The notes: generated from the letters alone by a model not told the origin. Shown: positions 15,516 through 24,837, counted from the stretch's first letter. The stretch is DNA of 27,832 nt from Streptomyces exfoliatus (GCF_000725545.1 NZ_JNZP01000041.1:1-27832); one strand, 5' to 3'. Numbers and translations are program-made.

Positions 15516-18500
15516 GTGGTCCGGGGGGACCCCACCTTGTTCGGTCGAATCCCGCCTGCACGCCGTCGCGTGCGGCGAACTGTCATACCCGCCCTGGGCG
15601 CAGCCCTGCTGGTGGGTCTACTGCCTGCCCAGTCCTTGGCTTTGCCACCCGACCCAGCGACGGCCGAGACCGGCCGGGAATCCCTCGAAACCGTGCCGCT
15701 CGACCTCGAAGCCATCGAGACGGAGAAGCCGGTCGAGGGCGAGACGCTCGAGAAGGACCTCGAGACGCTCAAGGAAGAGGTTCCGCCAGACCTCCAGCAG
15801 GCCCCTACCGGGACCACGACGCCGCCGCCGGCGAGCACGGGCACTGTTTCCTTCGGTACCGTCCTCAGTGCCGCTCTGATGACGGAGACGGCTGCCGAGA
15901 CGACAGCTGAACCGAAGCCGGTTCCCGGCGTCCCGGTCAGGCTCGGCCAGGCCGATGGCCAGCCCATGCCCACCGGAACCTGGGCGGCCACGGTCATCGA
16001 CCGGACCAAAGAGATCACCGCCGGTATGGACCGCGCGCTGACGGTCGGCACACTCGTGACCGTCGAGGCGCCCACCACCGGGTCCGTGCCCATCAAGGTG
16101 CAGCTGGACTACAGCTCGTTCGAGAATCTCTACGGCGCCGACTGGTCCTCCCGTCTGCGCCTCGTCCAGTTCCCCGAGTGCTACCTGACCACGCCGCTCG
16201 AAGAGGCGTGCCAGGCGTACACGGAACTGGAATCGGTCAACGACGCCGGCGCCGACTCGATCACCGCGACCGTCGACACGGCAGCCGACGGCACGACGGC
16301 GCCCGCATCCTTCACCGGCGGCACTTCCTCCTCCGGGCCCGCGATGATGCAGGCGTCCTACACCACCGCGACGCCCACGGCGACCGGCGGTGACAAGGCC
16401 GTCGTCGGCGCCGTCGACTCGGGCGCCGGCAACGGGGGCTCGTTCAAGGCGACCCCGCTCGCCTCGAGCGGCAAGTGGTCGGCGGGAGGCTCCTCCGGTG
16501 CCTTCACCTGGAGCTACCCCCTGGTCATCCCGCCCACGCCGGCCGGGCCCGCACCTAACGTGTCGTTCAATTACAGCTCGCAGACGGTGGACGGAAAGAC
16601 CTCCGTCTCCTCCCCTCAGGCCTCGTGGATCGGTGAGGGCTGGGACTACGACCCGGGTCACATCGAGCGCCGCTACCGCGCCTGCAAGGACGACACCAAG
16701 ACTCTCAAGGCCGGTGTACCCAACAACACCGCCAAGGCCGACAAGACCAGCGACCTGTGCTGGGTGTCCTACAACGCCGTGATGTCACTCGGCGGCAAGA
16801 CCACTGAACTGGTGCGCGACGACGCGGCGACCACCAATGCCGAGACCGGCACCGAGACGTACCGCTCCCAGAACGACGACGGCACCCGGATCCAGCGCCA
16901 CACGGGCGGCACGAACGGCGACAACAACGGCGAGTACTGGGTCGTCACCACGACCGACGGAACCAAGTACTACTTCGGCCAGAACAAGGTCGACGGCGGC
17001 CACGCCAATACGAACTCCGTCTCCACCGTGCCCGTCTTCGGCAACCACCCGACCGAACCCTGCTACCAGGAGACGTTCGCCAACTCCCGGTGCGGGACGA
17101 GCAAGCAGGCATGGCGCTGGGGCCTCGACAAGGTCGTCGACGTTCACGGCAACGTGATGGTCATCAACTGGACCCAGGAGAAGAACCACTACGCGGTCCG
17201 AGAGAAGCGGAAGACCCCGGAACAGTACGACCGGTTCGCGTACCCCACGAGCATCGAGTACGGGATGCGCGCGGGCACCCTGACCAATCCGGCCGCGAAG
17301 GTCGAATTCGGCGTACAGCAGCGTTGCCTCAAGTCCGACACGGTCTGCGCCCCCGCCAACTTCGACAAGACGGGCGACGCCGGTGCCTACCGCGCGTGGT
17401 GGGACACCCCGGGCGCGCTGAACTGCAAGTCCACCTCAACCCTCTGCCCCGCGTTCCCCTCGTTCTGGACCCAGATGCGTCTAGGCGCCGTGACGACATG
17501 GGCGGCACGGGCCGGCCAGACGAGCCTGGGCAAGGTCGACACCTGGAACCTCTACCAGTCCTTCCCCGAGGACTGGTACGACTCCTCCCCAGGCCTGTGG
17601 CTCAACTCCATCACCCGGACCGGCTTCGGCCCCGGTGACACCACCGGCACCAAGCAGTCCAAGGACGGCGTCAGCTTCGCCAAGTACACCGTGGGGACCA
17701 CCTCCCCGCTGCGAGGCCGGCTCAAGGACCAGCAGCTCCGCAATCTCGTTCCCACCGGCGAGGCTGACAAGCGGCCTCCGTTCACGCGCCCTCGCATCGG
17801 CACGGTGGCGACCGAAACCGGCGGCAGCATCGAAGTCGAGTACGCGGGAGGCTGCGCGACCGAACCGGCCGAGGACAAGGGGCAGGCCAACACGTACTGC
17901 TACCCGGTGCGCTGGTCCCCTGACGGTGAAGAGAAGACACCGGCCAAGGCCTGGTTCAACAAGTACGTCGTCGACTCGATCACCGAAACCGACAAGGTCA
18001 CCTCGCCCTTCAGCAAGCCCATCTACACCAAGTACCGGTACTACGGACCGGCCTGGGCGAAGAGCAACGACGAATTCACCCGCCCGGCACTGCGCACCTA
18101 CAGCGACTGGCGCGGCTATGGCAGGGTCACCGTCACCAAGGGCAGCAGTGTCGGCGACGGCACGTGGTACACCCCGCAGTCACAGTCGTTCTCCGAGGCC
18201 CGCTACTTCCAGGGGATCGGCGGCGAGATCAAGGACTCCACGGGCAAGGCCCTGCCAGTGGCCAACGAGCCGCAGTACGCGGGCATGACCTCGGAGACCA
18301 TCAGCTATCTCAACTCCGACAGGCCGGCCGGCGGCATGCCGAAGGTCGTCAGCCGCACCCTGAGCGTTCCGGAGTCCACACCGACCGCTTCGCGAAGCCG
18401 CGAGGCCGAGGACGGCAGCGACCCCGGACCACTCGTCGCTCACAGGATCAGCGTCAAGCAGTCCGACGCCATACAGACGATCGGCACCAGCTGGCAGGCG

Positions 18501-21500
18501 GTGCGGACGGCCACTCTGGCTCGCGACGAGCACGGCCTGCCGACCAAGGTGGAGACCGCGGTCGTCAAGCCCAACGGCACCGGCGGGGAGAATCTCTCCG
18601 AGCAGACCTGCACCAAGACCGTGTACATCGACAGCACGTCGGACTGGCTGATCGGCCTGCCCCAGTCCAAGCGCACCACCGCCACCTCCTGCGCGAACGT
18701 CGACACGGCCATTCCCGCCACGGAGCTGAAGGGCTCGGTGGAGATCACCTACGACGGCGGCGCCGCCCTCACCAGGGGCCTGCCTACCAAGGTCTCCGAG
18801 ATCGACGGAACCGGGACCTCCCACTCGGTCACCACGACCACGACCTACGACCCCCTGGGCCGGATCCGTACCACCATCGCGCCCGGCTCGGGCACGACCG
18901 AGACGGAGTACACCCCCGGTGACGAGGGCGGCCCCGTCACCGCCGTCAAGACCAGCAAGACCGTCAACGGCAAGGTCCACGAGACCACCACGACCTTCGA
19001 CCCCGGCCGAGCACTGCCCCTGACGGTGACCGACCCCAACGGCCGCGTCACCCGTACCCAGTACGACGCACTCGGCCGCCTGGTCAAGGGCTGGTCCGCC
19101 TCCCGCTCCTCCGGCAGCCAGAGCCCGAACGTCGAGATCGACTACCAACCGGCCATCGCCACCGCCACCGAGACCAGCCCGGCAGCGGTCACCGTCAAGT
19201 CCCTCAAGGACGACGGCACGTATGCCACTCAGATCACCGTCTACGACGGGCTGATGCGGCAGGTCCAGACCCAGTCCGAGGCCGTCGGCCCTGGGCGGAT
19301 CATCAGCGACACCAAGTACAACGACCAGGGCCTGCCCGCAGAGCAGACCAGCGGATACCTCGCCAAGGGCAACCCCGAGACCAAGGCCTTCGAGGTCAAG
19401 TCCGCCTCCCTCATACCGAGCCGGGTCAAGACCGTCTACGACGGCCTGGCACGCGCCACGCGCCAGACCACCTTCCACGGCGCCACCGCCAAGTACTCCT
19501 CGTACACCGGCTACGTCGACAACAGCGTCACCGTGGACCCGCCCGGCTCCACAGTGCCGAAGACGACGACCACCTCTGACGCCCTCGGCCGCGTCACCGA
19601 CATCCGCCACTACACCACCCTCGCCAGCAGCGGTCCCTACCGCACGACCACGTACGGCTACGACCGGCGCGGCAACCGCACCTCCGTCACCGACCCGGCC
19701 GGCAACGCCTGGACGTACATATACGACGCCCGGGGCCGGGTGACCTCCTCCACCGACCCCGACACTGGCACCACCGAGACGCACTACGACGAAGCCGACC
19801 GCCCGGTGGAGGTGAAGGACCAGCTCCAGCAGGTGACCAAGACGACCTACGACACGCTCGGCCGTATCACCGAGGTGAACGGGGGGCCGACGACCGCCCC
19901 GCAGATCAAGAGGTTCACCTACGACATGACCGGGGCACTCGGCCTGCCCTGGGAGTCGAAGCGGGTCACCAGCGCCGGCGAGTACATCGACCGGGTGACG
20001 GGCTACGACACCGAGTACCGGCCGACCGGGCGCGAGACGGTCATCCCGCAGAACACCATGACCACGGGCCTGTCGGGCACCTACTCGTACGCGTACACGT
20101 ACACGCCCACCGGAAAGCCGCTGTCGGTCACGCTCCCCGCGAAGGGTGGCCTGAACAGCGAGAAGGTCATCACCCGCTACACCGAGGACGGCCTTCCCGA
20201 GTCCACCTCCGGCCACAGCTGGTACACCACCGACATCACCTACTCCCCCTACGGCGAAGTCCTCCGCACCGTCTCCGGCGCCCAGCCCTACCGCGTCTGG
20301 ACCACCAACTTCGTCGACGAACACACCGGCCGCCTCCAGCGCACCGTCAGCGACCGGGAAGCGACGAACTACCATCGCATCGCCGACGCACGGTACGCCT
20401 ACGACACCTCGGGCATGATCACCGCCAGCGCCCGGGAGCTGGCCGACGGGGCCGTGAGGACCTGGGACAACCAGTGCTTCACCTACGACGCCATGGGCCA
20501 GCTGGTCAACGCCTGGACCTCCTCCATCACACCGCCGCCCGTCACACAAGGAGCGGTGGGCGGCACCGGCTGCAAGTCGGCATCGGGAGCCACATGGGGC
20601 CACCGCTTCGACGGTGCCTCCTCCAGCGGACCGGTTGCGGACGCCGCCCACCAGGCCGGCGCGTCAGCACCCGCCAGCCTCGCGGGCACGGCACCCTTCG
20701 CCGGCACCATTGCCACCGACACGACCGCCTACCGCCAGTCCTTCACCTACGACTGGCTCGGCAACCGCGCCACCCACACCGACCACGACCCGGCCGGCAA
20801 CACCGCCAACAACACCAGCTACACCTACAACTACCTAGCAACCCAGCCCCACACACTGGCCTCCGTCGCTTCCGCAGACACCGCCAAGAGCAGCACGTAC
20901 ACCTACAACCCCACGGGCACGACCCGAACGCGCGGCTTCCCCGGTGACGCCCTGGACCAGAACCTCATGTGGACGTCCGAGCAGAAGCTCGAGTCGAACA
21001 CCGTAGGCACGGGCACCACGGCCACGAAGACGACCTACGTCTACGACGCCGCCGGCAACCGCCTCCTGGAGAACTCCCCCACAGGCAGCACCCTCTACCT
21101 CGGCGAAACGGAACTCACCACCGACAAGGTCGGCCTGATCACCCGGGCTTCCCGCTCCTACGGCCAAGCAGGCGCCCCCACCGTCGTACGCACCACCAAC
21201 GGCACCACCACGGGCCACACACTCAGCGCCCTGATCACCGACCACCTCGGCACCGCCAACACCACGGTCGAACTGTCCACCGGCCAGCCGGTCACCCGCC
21301 GCAGCTTCAAGCCCTACGGCGAACTCCGCGGCCCGAAGCCGACCACCTGGCCCAACAAGCGCAGCTACCTCGGCGTAGGCATCGACGACACCACAACCGG
21401 CCTCACCCACATCGGCGCCCGAGAATACGACCAGAAAACCGGCCGCTTCCTCTCCGCCGACCCCATCATCGACTTCACCAGCCCGCTCCAGATGAACGGG

Positions 21501-22775
21501 TACACCTACGCCAACAACAACCCGACCACACTTTCCGACCCCACCGGCCTCATGCCCGCTTGTGGTGTAAATGGTCGCTGCGAGTCCGGTAGCGGATTCC
21601 CGGAAACCGAGGTCAACAGGCCCGATCCGTCGAGTGGCGAAAGTGGTAATGGTGGAGCGACCAACCAGGGAGTGGTATCGGAAACTTCGGTCAATGAAAC
21701 GACCTACCTGGAGTACGGCCCAGGAAGTAATCCACTCCCCGTTCCCGAAATAGGACAAGAGCAGTATCTGGAGGCTTACCACCGGAACCTCGAGAAGTGG
21801 GGCTACAAACCTGGCACCTGGATGGAAGCAGAATTCTTTAAGCTCAGGGCTCACTACTTTGCTTGCCTGACAGACGGTGTCGAGTGCACGGACAACCTAA
21901 AGTGGAAGAGCCTTCTGTCTTTCGCGGAGGCAGCCGGCTTCGACGGTAATGGAAGGCCGCTGAAGGGGCACGCCGGCAAGGGCACGGGCAAGGGGAAGGG
22001 CGACTGCACCAGGTGCTTCCTCGCGGGAACCGACGTTCTCATGTCCGACAGGTCAACGAAGAATATCGAGGACATTGAGCCCGGCGACGAAATCCTGGCA
22101 GCAGATCCCCTGACGGGTGAGTCCGGTCCGCGGACGGTAACGCGCCTGATCGTCACTGAAGACGACAAGCACTTCAATGAGCTCACGATCGGCACGGAAG
22201 TCGGCCTCGAGAAACTCACCGCAACACACGAGCACCCCTTCTGGTCTCCTTCCGAGAGCAACTGGATCGAAGCCGGCCGCCTGACATCGGGCATGACGCT
22301 CCTTACGGACGACAATGACACCGTCACAGTCCTGGCGAACCGCGCATACACGCAACACGCCCGGACCTACAACCTGACCGTCGACGACCTACACACGTAC
22401 TATGTGCTGGCGGGCGAGACGCCGGTACTCGTGCACAATTCCAACTGCGGGCCAGCGGAGTATTACCGCGGCGCCAAGGGTGGAGGGCCGAGCTTTGTGC
22501 CGAGACCGAACGACTACAAGGTGGACCCCGCAACAGGATTCGTTAAGGAAACGCACGGCGTTTCCTTGTTCGATAATCCTGGAAGTATCACGAGCCGTGG
22601 TTTCGAGTCACATGGAATTGATCCGGCATCTATGCCCAGCACGCTTCGAGTCATTCAACGAGGCAAGGATCTGAGGCATTATGAAATCGTACCTTCGCCA
22701 GGGGCAAATCTAACCCCGGCGAGGTACACCGAGGAGCTATCGAAAATTCGATGCATGTGCGGTGGAGGCGGATGA
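15516..22775 (+). CDS. Secreted RHS/YD-repeat polymorphic toxin with HINT domain
   Basis: A 2419-residue protein. The start is uncertain: the GTG at 15516 has no ribosome site, while TTG at 15537 follows gggggga at suitable spacing. Both give an Arg-rich signal peptide (RRRVRRTVIPALGAALLVGL). Domains: an acidic linker (about 50-150); an SpvB-like N-terminal wall (GPAPNVSFNYSSQTVDG, about 330, then GEGWDYDPGHIERRYRAC); YD repeats from about 1100 to 1950 (TTYDPLGRIRTT, YGYDRRGNRTSVTDPAGN); and the RHS core (IGAREYDQKTGRFLSADPI) ending in DPTG at residue 2008. RHS shells encapsulate a toxin. After the core come a variable linker with a Lys/Gly stretch (GKGTGKGKG), a HINT domain starting at Cys2167 and ending at Asn2308, and a toxin tip of about 110 residues. 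The immunity gene overlaps the stop. Confidence 0.93.
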   Translation: MVRGDPTLFGRIPPARRRVRRTVIPALGAALLVGLLPAQSLALPPDPATAETGRESLETVPLDLEAIETEKPVEGETLEKDLETLKEEVPPDLQQAPTGTTTPPPASTGTVSFGTVLSAALMTETAAETTAEPKPVPGVPVRLGQADGQPMPTGTWAATVIDRTKEITAGMDRALTVGTLVTVEAPTTGSVPIKVQLDYSSFENLYGADWSSRLRLVQFPECYLTTPLEEACQAYTELESVNDAGADSITATVDTAADGTTAPASFTGGTSSSGPAMMQASYTTATPTATGGDKAVVGAVDSGAGNGGSFKATPLASSGKWSAGGSSGAFTWSYPLVIPPTPAGPAPNVSFNYSSQTVDGKTSVSSPQASWIGEGWDYDPGHIERRYRACKDDTKTLKAGVPNNTAKADKTSDLCWVSYNAVMSLGGKTTELVRDDAATTNAETGTETYRSQNDDGTRIQRHTGGTNGDNNGEYWVVTTTDGTKYYFGQNKVDGGHANTNSVSTVPVFGNHPTEPCYQETFANSRCGTSKQAWRWGLDKVVDVHGNVMVINWTQEKNHYAVREKRKTPEQYDRFAYPTSIEYGMRAGTLTNPAAKVEFGVQQRCLKSDTVCAPANFDKTGDAGAYRAWWDTPGALNCKSTSTLCPAFPSFWTQMRLGAVTTWAARAGQTSLGKVDTWNLYQSFPEDWYDSSPGLWLNSITRTGFGPGDTTGTKQSKDGVSFAKYTVGTTSPLRGRLKDQQLRNLVPTGEADKRPPFTRPRIGTVATETGGSIEVEYAGGCATEPAEDKGQANTYCYPVRWSPDGEEKTPAKAWFNKYVVDSITETDKVTSPFSKPIYTKYRYYGPAWAKSNDEFTRPALRTYSDWRGYGRVTVTKGSSVGDGTWYTPQSQSFSEARYFQGIGGEIKDSTGKALPVANEPQYAGMTSETISYLNSDRPAGGMPKVVSRTLSVPESTPTASRSREAEDGSDPGPLVAHRISVKQSDAIQTIGTSWQAVRTATLARDEHGLPTKVETAVVKPNGTGGENLSEQTCTKTVYIDSTSDWLIGLPQSKRTTATSCANVDTAIPATELKGSVEITYDGGAALTRGLPTKVSEIDGTGTSHSVTTTTTYDPLGRIRTTIAPGSGTTETEYTPGDEGGPVTAVKTSKTVNGKVHETTTTFDPGRALPLTVTDPNGRVTRTQYDALGRLVKGWSASRSSGSQSPNVEIDYQPAIATATETSPAAVTVKSLKDDGTYATQITVYDGLMRQVQTQSEAVGPGRIISDTKYNDQGLPAEQTSGYLAKGNPETKAFEVKSASLIPSRVKTVYDGLARATRQTTFHGATAKYSSYTGYVDNSVTVDPPGSTVPKTTTTSDALGRVTDIRHYTTLASSGPYRTTTYGYDRRGNRTSVTDPAGNAWTYIYDARGRVTSSTDPDTGTTETHYDEADRPVEVKDQLQQVTKTTYDTLGRITEVNGGPTTAPQIKRFTYDMTGALGLPWESKRVTSAGEYIDRVTGYDTEYRPTGRETVIPQNTMTTGLSGTYSYAYTYTPTGKPLSVTLPAKGGLNSEKVITRYTEDGLPESTSGHSWYTTDITYSPYGEVLRTVSGAQPYRVWTTNFVDEHTGRLQRTVSDREATNYHRIADARYAYDTSGMITASARELADGAVRTWDNQCFTYDAMGQLVNAWTSSITPPPVTQGAVGGTGCKSASGATWGHRFDGASSSGPVADAAHQAGASAPASLAGTAPFAGTIATDTTAYRQSFTYDWLGNRATHTDHDPAGNTANNTSYTYNYLATQPHTLASVASADTAKSSTYTYNPTGTTRTRGFPGDALDQNLMWTSEQKLESNTVGTGTTATKTTYVYDAAGNRLLENSPTGSTLYLGETELTTDKVGLITRASRSYGQAGAPTVVRTTNGTTTGHTLSALITDHLGTANTTVELSTGQPVTRRSFKPYGELRGPKPTTWPNKRSYLGVGIDDTTTGLTHIGAREYDQKTGRFLSADPIIDFTSPLQMNGYTYANNNPTTLSDPTGLMPACGVNGRCESGSGFPETEVNRPDPSSGESGNGGATNQGVVSETSVNETTYLEYGPGSNPLPVPEIGQEQYLEAYHRNLEKWGYKPGTWMEAEFFKLRAHYFACLTDGVECTDNLKWKSLLSFAEAAGFDGNGRPLKGHAGKGTGKGKGDCTRCFLAGTDVLMSDRSTKNIEDIEPGDEILAADPLTGESGPRTVTRLIVTEDDKHFNELTIGTEVGLEKLTATHEHPFWSPSESNWIEAGRLTSGMTLLTDDNDTVTVLANRAYTQHARTYNLTVDDLHTYYVLAGETPVLVHNSNCGPAEYYRGAKGGGPSFVPRPNDYKVDPATGFVKETHGVSLFDNPGSITSRGFESHGIDPASMPSTLRVIQRGKDLRHYEIVPSPGANLTPARYTEELSKIRCMCGGGG
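22014..22439 (+). other. HINT (pre-toxin, intein-like) domain within the RHS protein
   Basis: It begins CFLAGTDVLMSDRSTKNIED with the nucleophilic Cys2167, has the block B signature TATHEHPFW, the block F-like YNLTVDDLHTYYVLAGETP, and ends VLVHN with Asn2308. HINT domains in polymorphic toxins cleave the chain autocatalytically, here expected near Asn2308, to free the tip. All the residues needed are present. Confidence 0.85.
22440..22772 (+). other. C-terminal toxin tip of the RHS protein, unclassified
   Basis: About 111 residues follow the HINT end, starting SNCGPAEYYRGAKGGG. Motifs likely to matter are YYRGAK, FVPRPNDYKVDPATGFV, THGVSLFDNPGSITS, VIQRGKDLRHYEIVP and the C-terminal LSKIRC. 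The order Tyr-Arg, His, Ser-rich and Glu is compatible with a nuclease or an ADP-ribosyltransferase, but I cannot place it in a named family. The activity is not assigned. Confidence 0.7.
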
Positions 22776-23080
22776 ACTTGGCAACGTCGTACCACGTCAG
22801 ATTTCCTGATTATCTCGATGGCTATGAGGCCGAGACCGAGGCCAAAGGCTATCTGGTGGGAGTGGTCGTGAGTGCAGGGAATCGATCATTCGAACTTACG
22901 GTCTACGACCGGGCTCGCCTGGTTCAAGAACTCGATGATGAGCTGGATTCGGATCGCGCGTATTTTGCCGTTCCTAACTTGCTGGTCGTCCGATCGGTAA
23001 CAAGGGCCGAGATCTTCAGGGTCGTAGAAGCCCTGGCGAAAGGAAATTTTCAGGAGTTGGTAACGACCCCGGTGGAATAG
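22772..23080 (+). CDS. Putative immunity protein for the RHS toxin
   Basis: A small cytosolic acidic protein of 102 residues, no signal peptide. The ATG at 22772 has a good ribosome site (ggtggagg) and overlaps the RHS stop as ATGA, so the pair is translationally coupled; this decides it over the ATG at 22751, which lies inside the toxin gene. Its sequence (YHVRFPDYLDGYEAETEAKG, FELTVYDRARLVQELDDELD, PNLLVVRSVTRAEIFRVVEA) suggests a beta sheet followed by helices. I know no named immunity family for it. Position, size, acidity and coupling are the standard features of a cognate immunity protein, which would bind the toxin tip and protect the producer. It shares the lower GC of the toxin tip. 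Confidence 0.8.
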   Translation: MNLATSYHVRFPDYLDGYEAETEAKGYLVGVVVSAGNRSFELTVYDRARLVQELDDELDSDRAYFAVPNLLVVRSVTRAEIFRVVEALAKGNFQELVTTPVE

Positions 23081-23210
23081 AGAACTAGGCACCAGGGTGT
23101 GGAGCGAGCGGACAGTGCGCAGGTTCCGGCGTGGTGGAAGCGCATAATGTCGCAATGTCAGCGTGGCGTTGTGCCACGTTGCATCAATCCGCAAGATAGT
23201 TATCTCGCCG

Positions 23211-23245
23211 GAAGCCCCACCAGAGTTTGTTTCTGGTGGGGCTTC
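23211..23245. terminator. Strong hairpin after the toxin-immunity operon
   Basis: gaagccccaccaga (23211-23224) and its exact complement (23232-23245) form a 14-bp perfect stem around a 7-base loop, gtttgtt. It lies between the immunity gene and the convergent integrase remnant and would serve both. Confidence 0.85.
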
Positions 23246-23254
23246 TGAGTCGTT

Positions 23255-23277
23255 TGACGGCAACGGTGACGGCAACG
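23255..23277. repeat. Tandem 11-base direct repeat at the integrase 3' end
   Basis: tgacggcaacg occurs at 23255-23265 and 23267-23277, a 12-base period, directly before the integrase stop codon. Arm-type integrase binding sites are one possibility; nothing else supports an attachment site. Confidence 0.4.
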
Positions 23278-24174
23278 TCAGCGGACGACGGCCGCGACTG
23301 GTGGGTCGGGGTCGTCTTCCTGGCTGCCGATAGCATGGCCCAGAGTGTCGATGGCGTCGCGCTGGAGGCGGAGTCGGACGTGGGCGTAGACGCCGGCGGT
23401 GACGCCGATGTGGGCGTGGCCCAGGAGCTCCTTGATCACGACGAGGTCGACCCCCTGCTCCAGGAGCAGGGTGGCGGTCGAGTGGCGGAGGTCGTGGAAG
23501 CGGATGCGGCGGAGTCCAGCCCGGTCCAGGAAGCTGCGGAAGCGGCGGGTGAGGTTGGCAGGGTCGAGAGGCCCGCCGGTCGGGGTGGTGAAGACGAGGC
23601 CGCTGTCCTGCCAGGCTGACTCAGCGGTCTCTCGCTCCTTGTCCTGCCGCCCCTTGTGCTCCTTGAGGGAGTGGAGGCATTCGGTAGGGAGGGCGATGCG
23701 GCGTTCGGAGGCGCGGGTCTTGGTGGGCAGGTGGGTGAGGCCGCCTGTTCGGGTGCGCTGGAGTGAGCGGTGGATGCTGGCCGTTCCAGTGGTGAGGTCG
23801 AGGTCTTCCCAGTGAAGGCCAAGGAGCTCACCTTTGCGGAGTCCGGTGCGCAGGGCGAGTTCATACAGCGCGTGCAGCCGGTCGGCGCGGGCGGCGTCGA
23901 GGAACTGGCGGGCCTCGGCTGCGGTGAGCGGACGGAAGCGCCTGGGCTGGTGCGTGGTGGTCTTGACGTTGCGGGCGACGTTGCGGGGCAGTTCGCCTTC
24001 GCGGACGGCGTGTTCCAGTGCCGACTTGAGCACAGAGTGCACGTAGGTCACGGTCAGAGCGGACAGCTGCTTCTGGCAGCACTCGCCGATGGCGCAGCAC
24101 CTCTTCCGTTCGGTGTCCAGGCCCTGGGTGCAGCACTGGCAGGTGGTGCGGAGCCGGCAGTCGGTGAACGCGTC
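23278..24174 (-). pseudogene. Tyrosine recombinase / integrase lacking its N-terminus
   Basis: A phage or integrative-element integrase that would catalyse site-specific recombination. The catalytic domain is complete: Arg in RTGLRKGELLG, Lys in LPTKTRASERRI, His-Leu-Arg-His in RFHDLRHSTATLLL, the later His in LLGHAHIGVT, and the nucleophile Tyr in GVYAHVRLR. Upstream is a core-binding helix region (VTYVHSVLKSALEHAVREGE) preceded by a Cys cluster (TCQCCTQG, KRCCAIGECCQ) known from Streptomyces integrases. Beyond about 24170 homology stops, because the same bases on the other strand encode a terminase fragment. The SAM-like N-terminus and the start are therefore missing; at least 150 residues are gone. 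It is probably inactive. Confidence 0.85.
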
Positions 24175-24837
24175 TGGTGGAGCTTGTTCCAAGAAAAGCC
24201 CCGCCCCCTCGAAGGCGGCGTGTGGAAGTGGCCGTGGATCACCGACAACCGCATCGGCCCCGTCGGGTTCCGAGGCGTCGACCTGACCCGCATCGTCGTC
24301 GCCGTCGACCATGCCGGCGGCGCCGACGACGTCAACGACGAGACCGGCCTGGTCGCGGCCGGACGCACCGCCGACGGCCACATGTACGTCGTCGCGGACG
24401 AGTCAGGCCGGATGGGCGCCGACACCTGGGGACACAAGACCTGCCGCCTCGCCCTCAAAGTCGATGCCGACGCGATCATCGTCGAGAACAACTTCGGCGG
24501 CGACATGGCCAAGCAGATCGTCACCCAGGCCTGGAAGGAACTCGCCGAGAAGGGCGAGACCAAGGGCCGACTCATGCCCGCGATCATCGAAGTCCACGCC
24601 AAGCAGGGCAAGAGGCTCAGGGCCGAGCCGATCGCGCAACTCTACGCCCAGGGCCTCGTCCACCACGTCGGCGAACACCCTCGTCTCGAGGGCCAGCTCG
24701 TCACCTGGATCCCCGGCATGGACTCCCCAGACCGCATGGACGCCGCCGTGCACGCGCTCACCGAGCTCGCAGACCCCGCCGCGGCCCTGGCTGGGACGGG
24801 TGCGTACGACGATCAGCGGCTCGCGGGCCGCCGCTGA
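24175..24837 (+). pseudogene. Phage terminase large subunit, C-terminal nuclease part only
   Basis: About 220 residues from the WWSLFQEKPRPLEGG junction onward. This is the RNase H-like nuclease domain that cuts concatemeric phage DNA during packaging. Acidic catalytic positions are visible: Asp in VAVDHAGG, Glu in IIVENNFGGD, and Asp in SPDRMDAAVHAL. The ATPase half (Walker motifs) is absent and there is no start codon with a ribosome site at the truncation. The open frame that runs on upstream is antisense to the integrase and is not homologous. It ends DDQRLAGRR-stop. It marks a lost prophage. Confidence 0.82.
24802..24827 (+). repeat. Terminase-tail repeat, copy 1
   Basis: Twenty-six bases encoding AYDDQRLAG at the end of the terminase fragment. 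Copy 2 at 25970-25995 matches at 24 of 26 positions. Confidence 0.65.

Noticed and set aside
18180..20651. Open frame of 823 codons on the reverse strand inside the RHS gene
   Set aside because: Antisense shadow of GC-rich YD repeats; Val/Gly/Asp/Arg-rich composition with no domain, while the forward frame has clear RHS motifs.
20835..21854. 339-codon reverse open frame
   Set aside because: Antisense to the RHS core; Gly/Val/Ala-rich shadow with no recognisable domain.
22440..22772. RHS tip as an ADP-ribosyltransferase
   Set aside because: YYRGAK and a later Ser/Thr-Ser are suggestive, but I see no convincing full R-S-E or H-Y-E set; left unassigned.
23081..23277. Attachment site (attP/attL) next to the integrase remnant
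   Set aside because: No tRNA fragment and no matching core repeat elsewhere in the window; only a short direct repeat and a terminator are visible.
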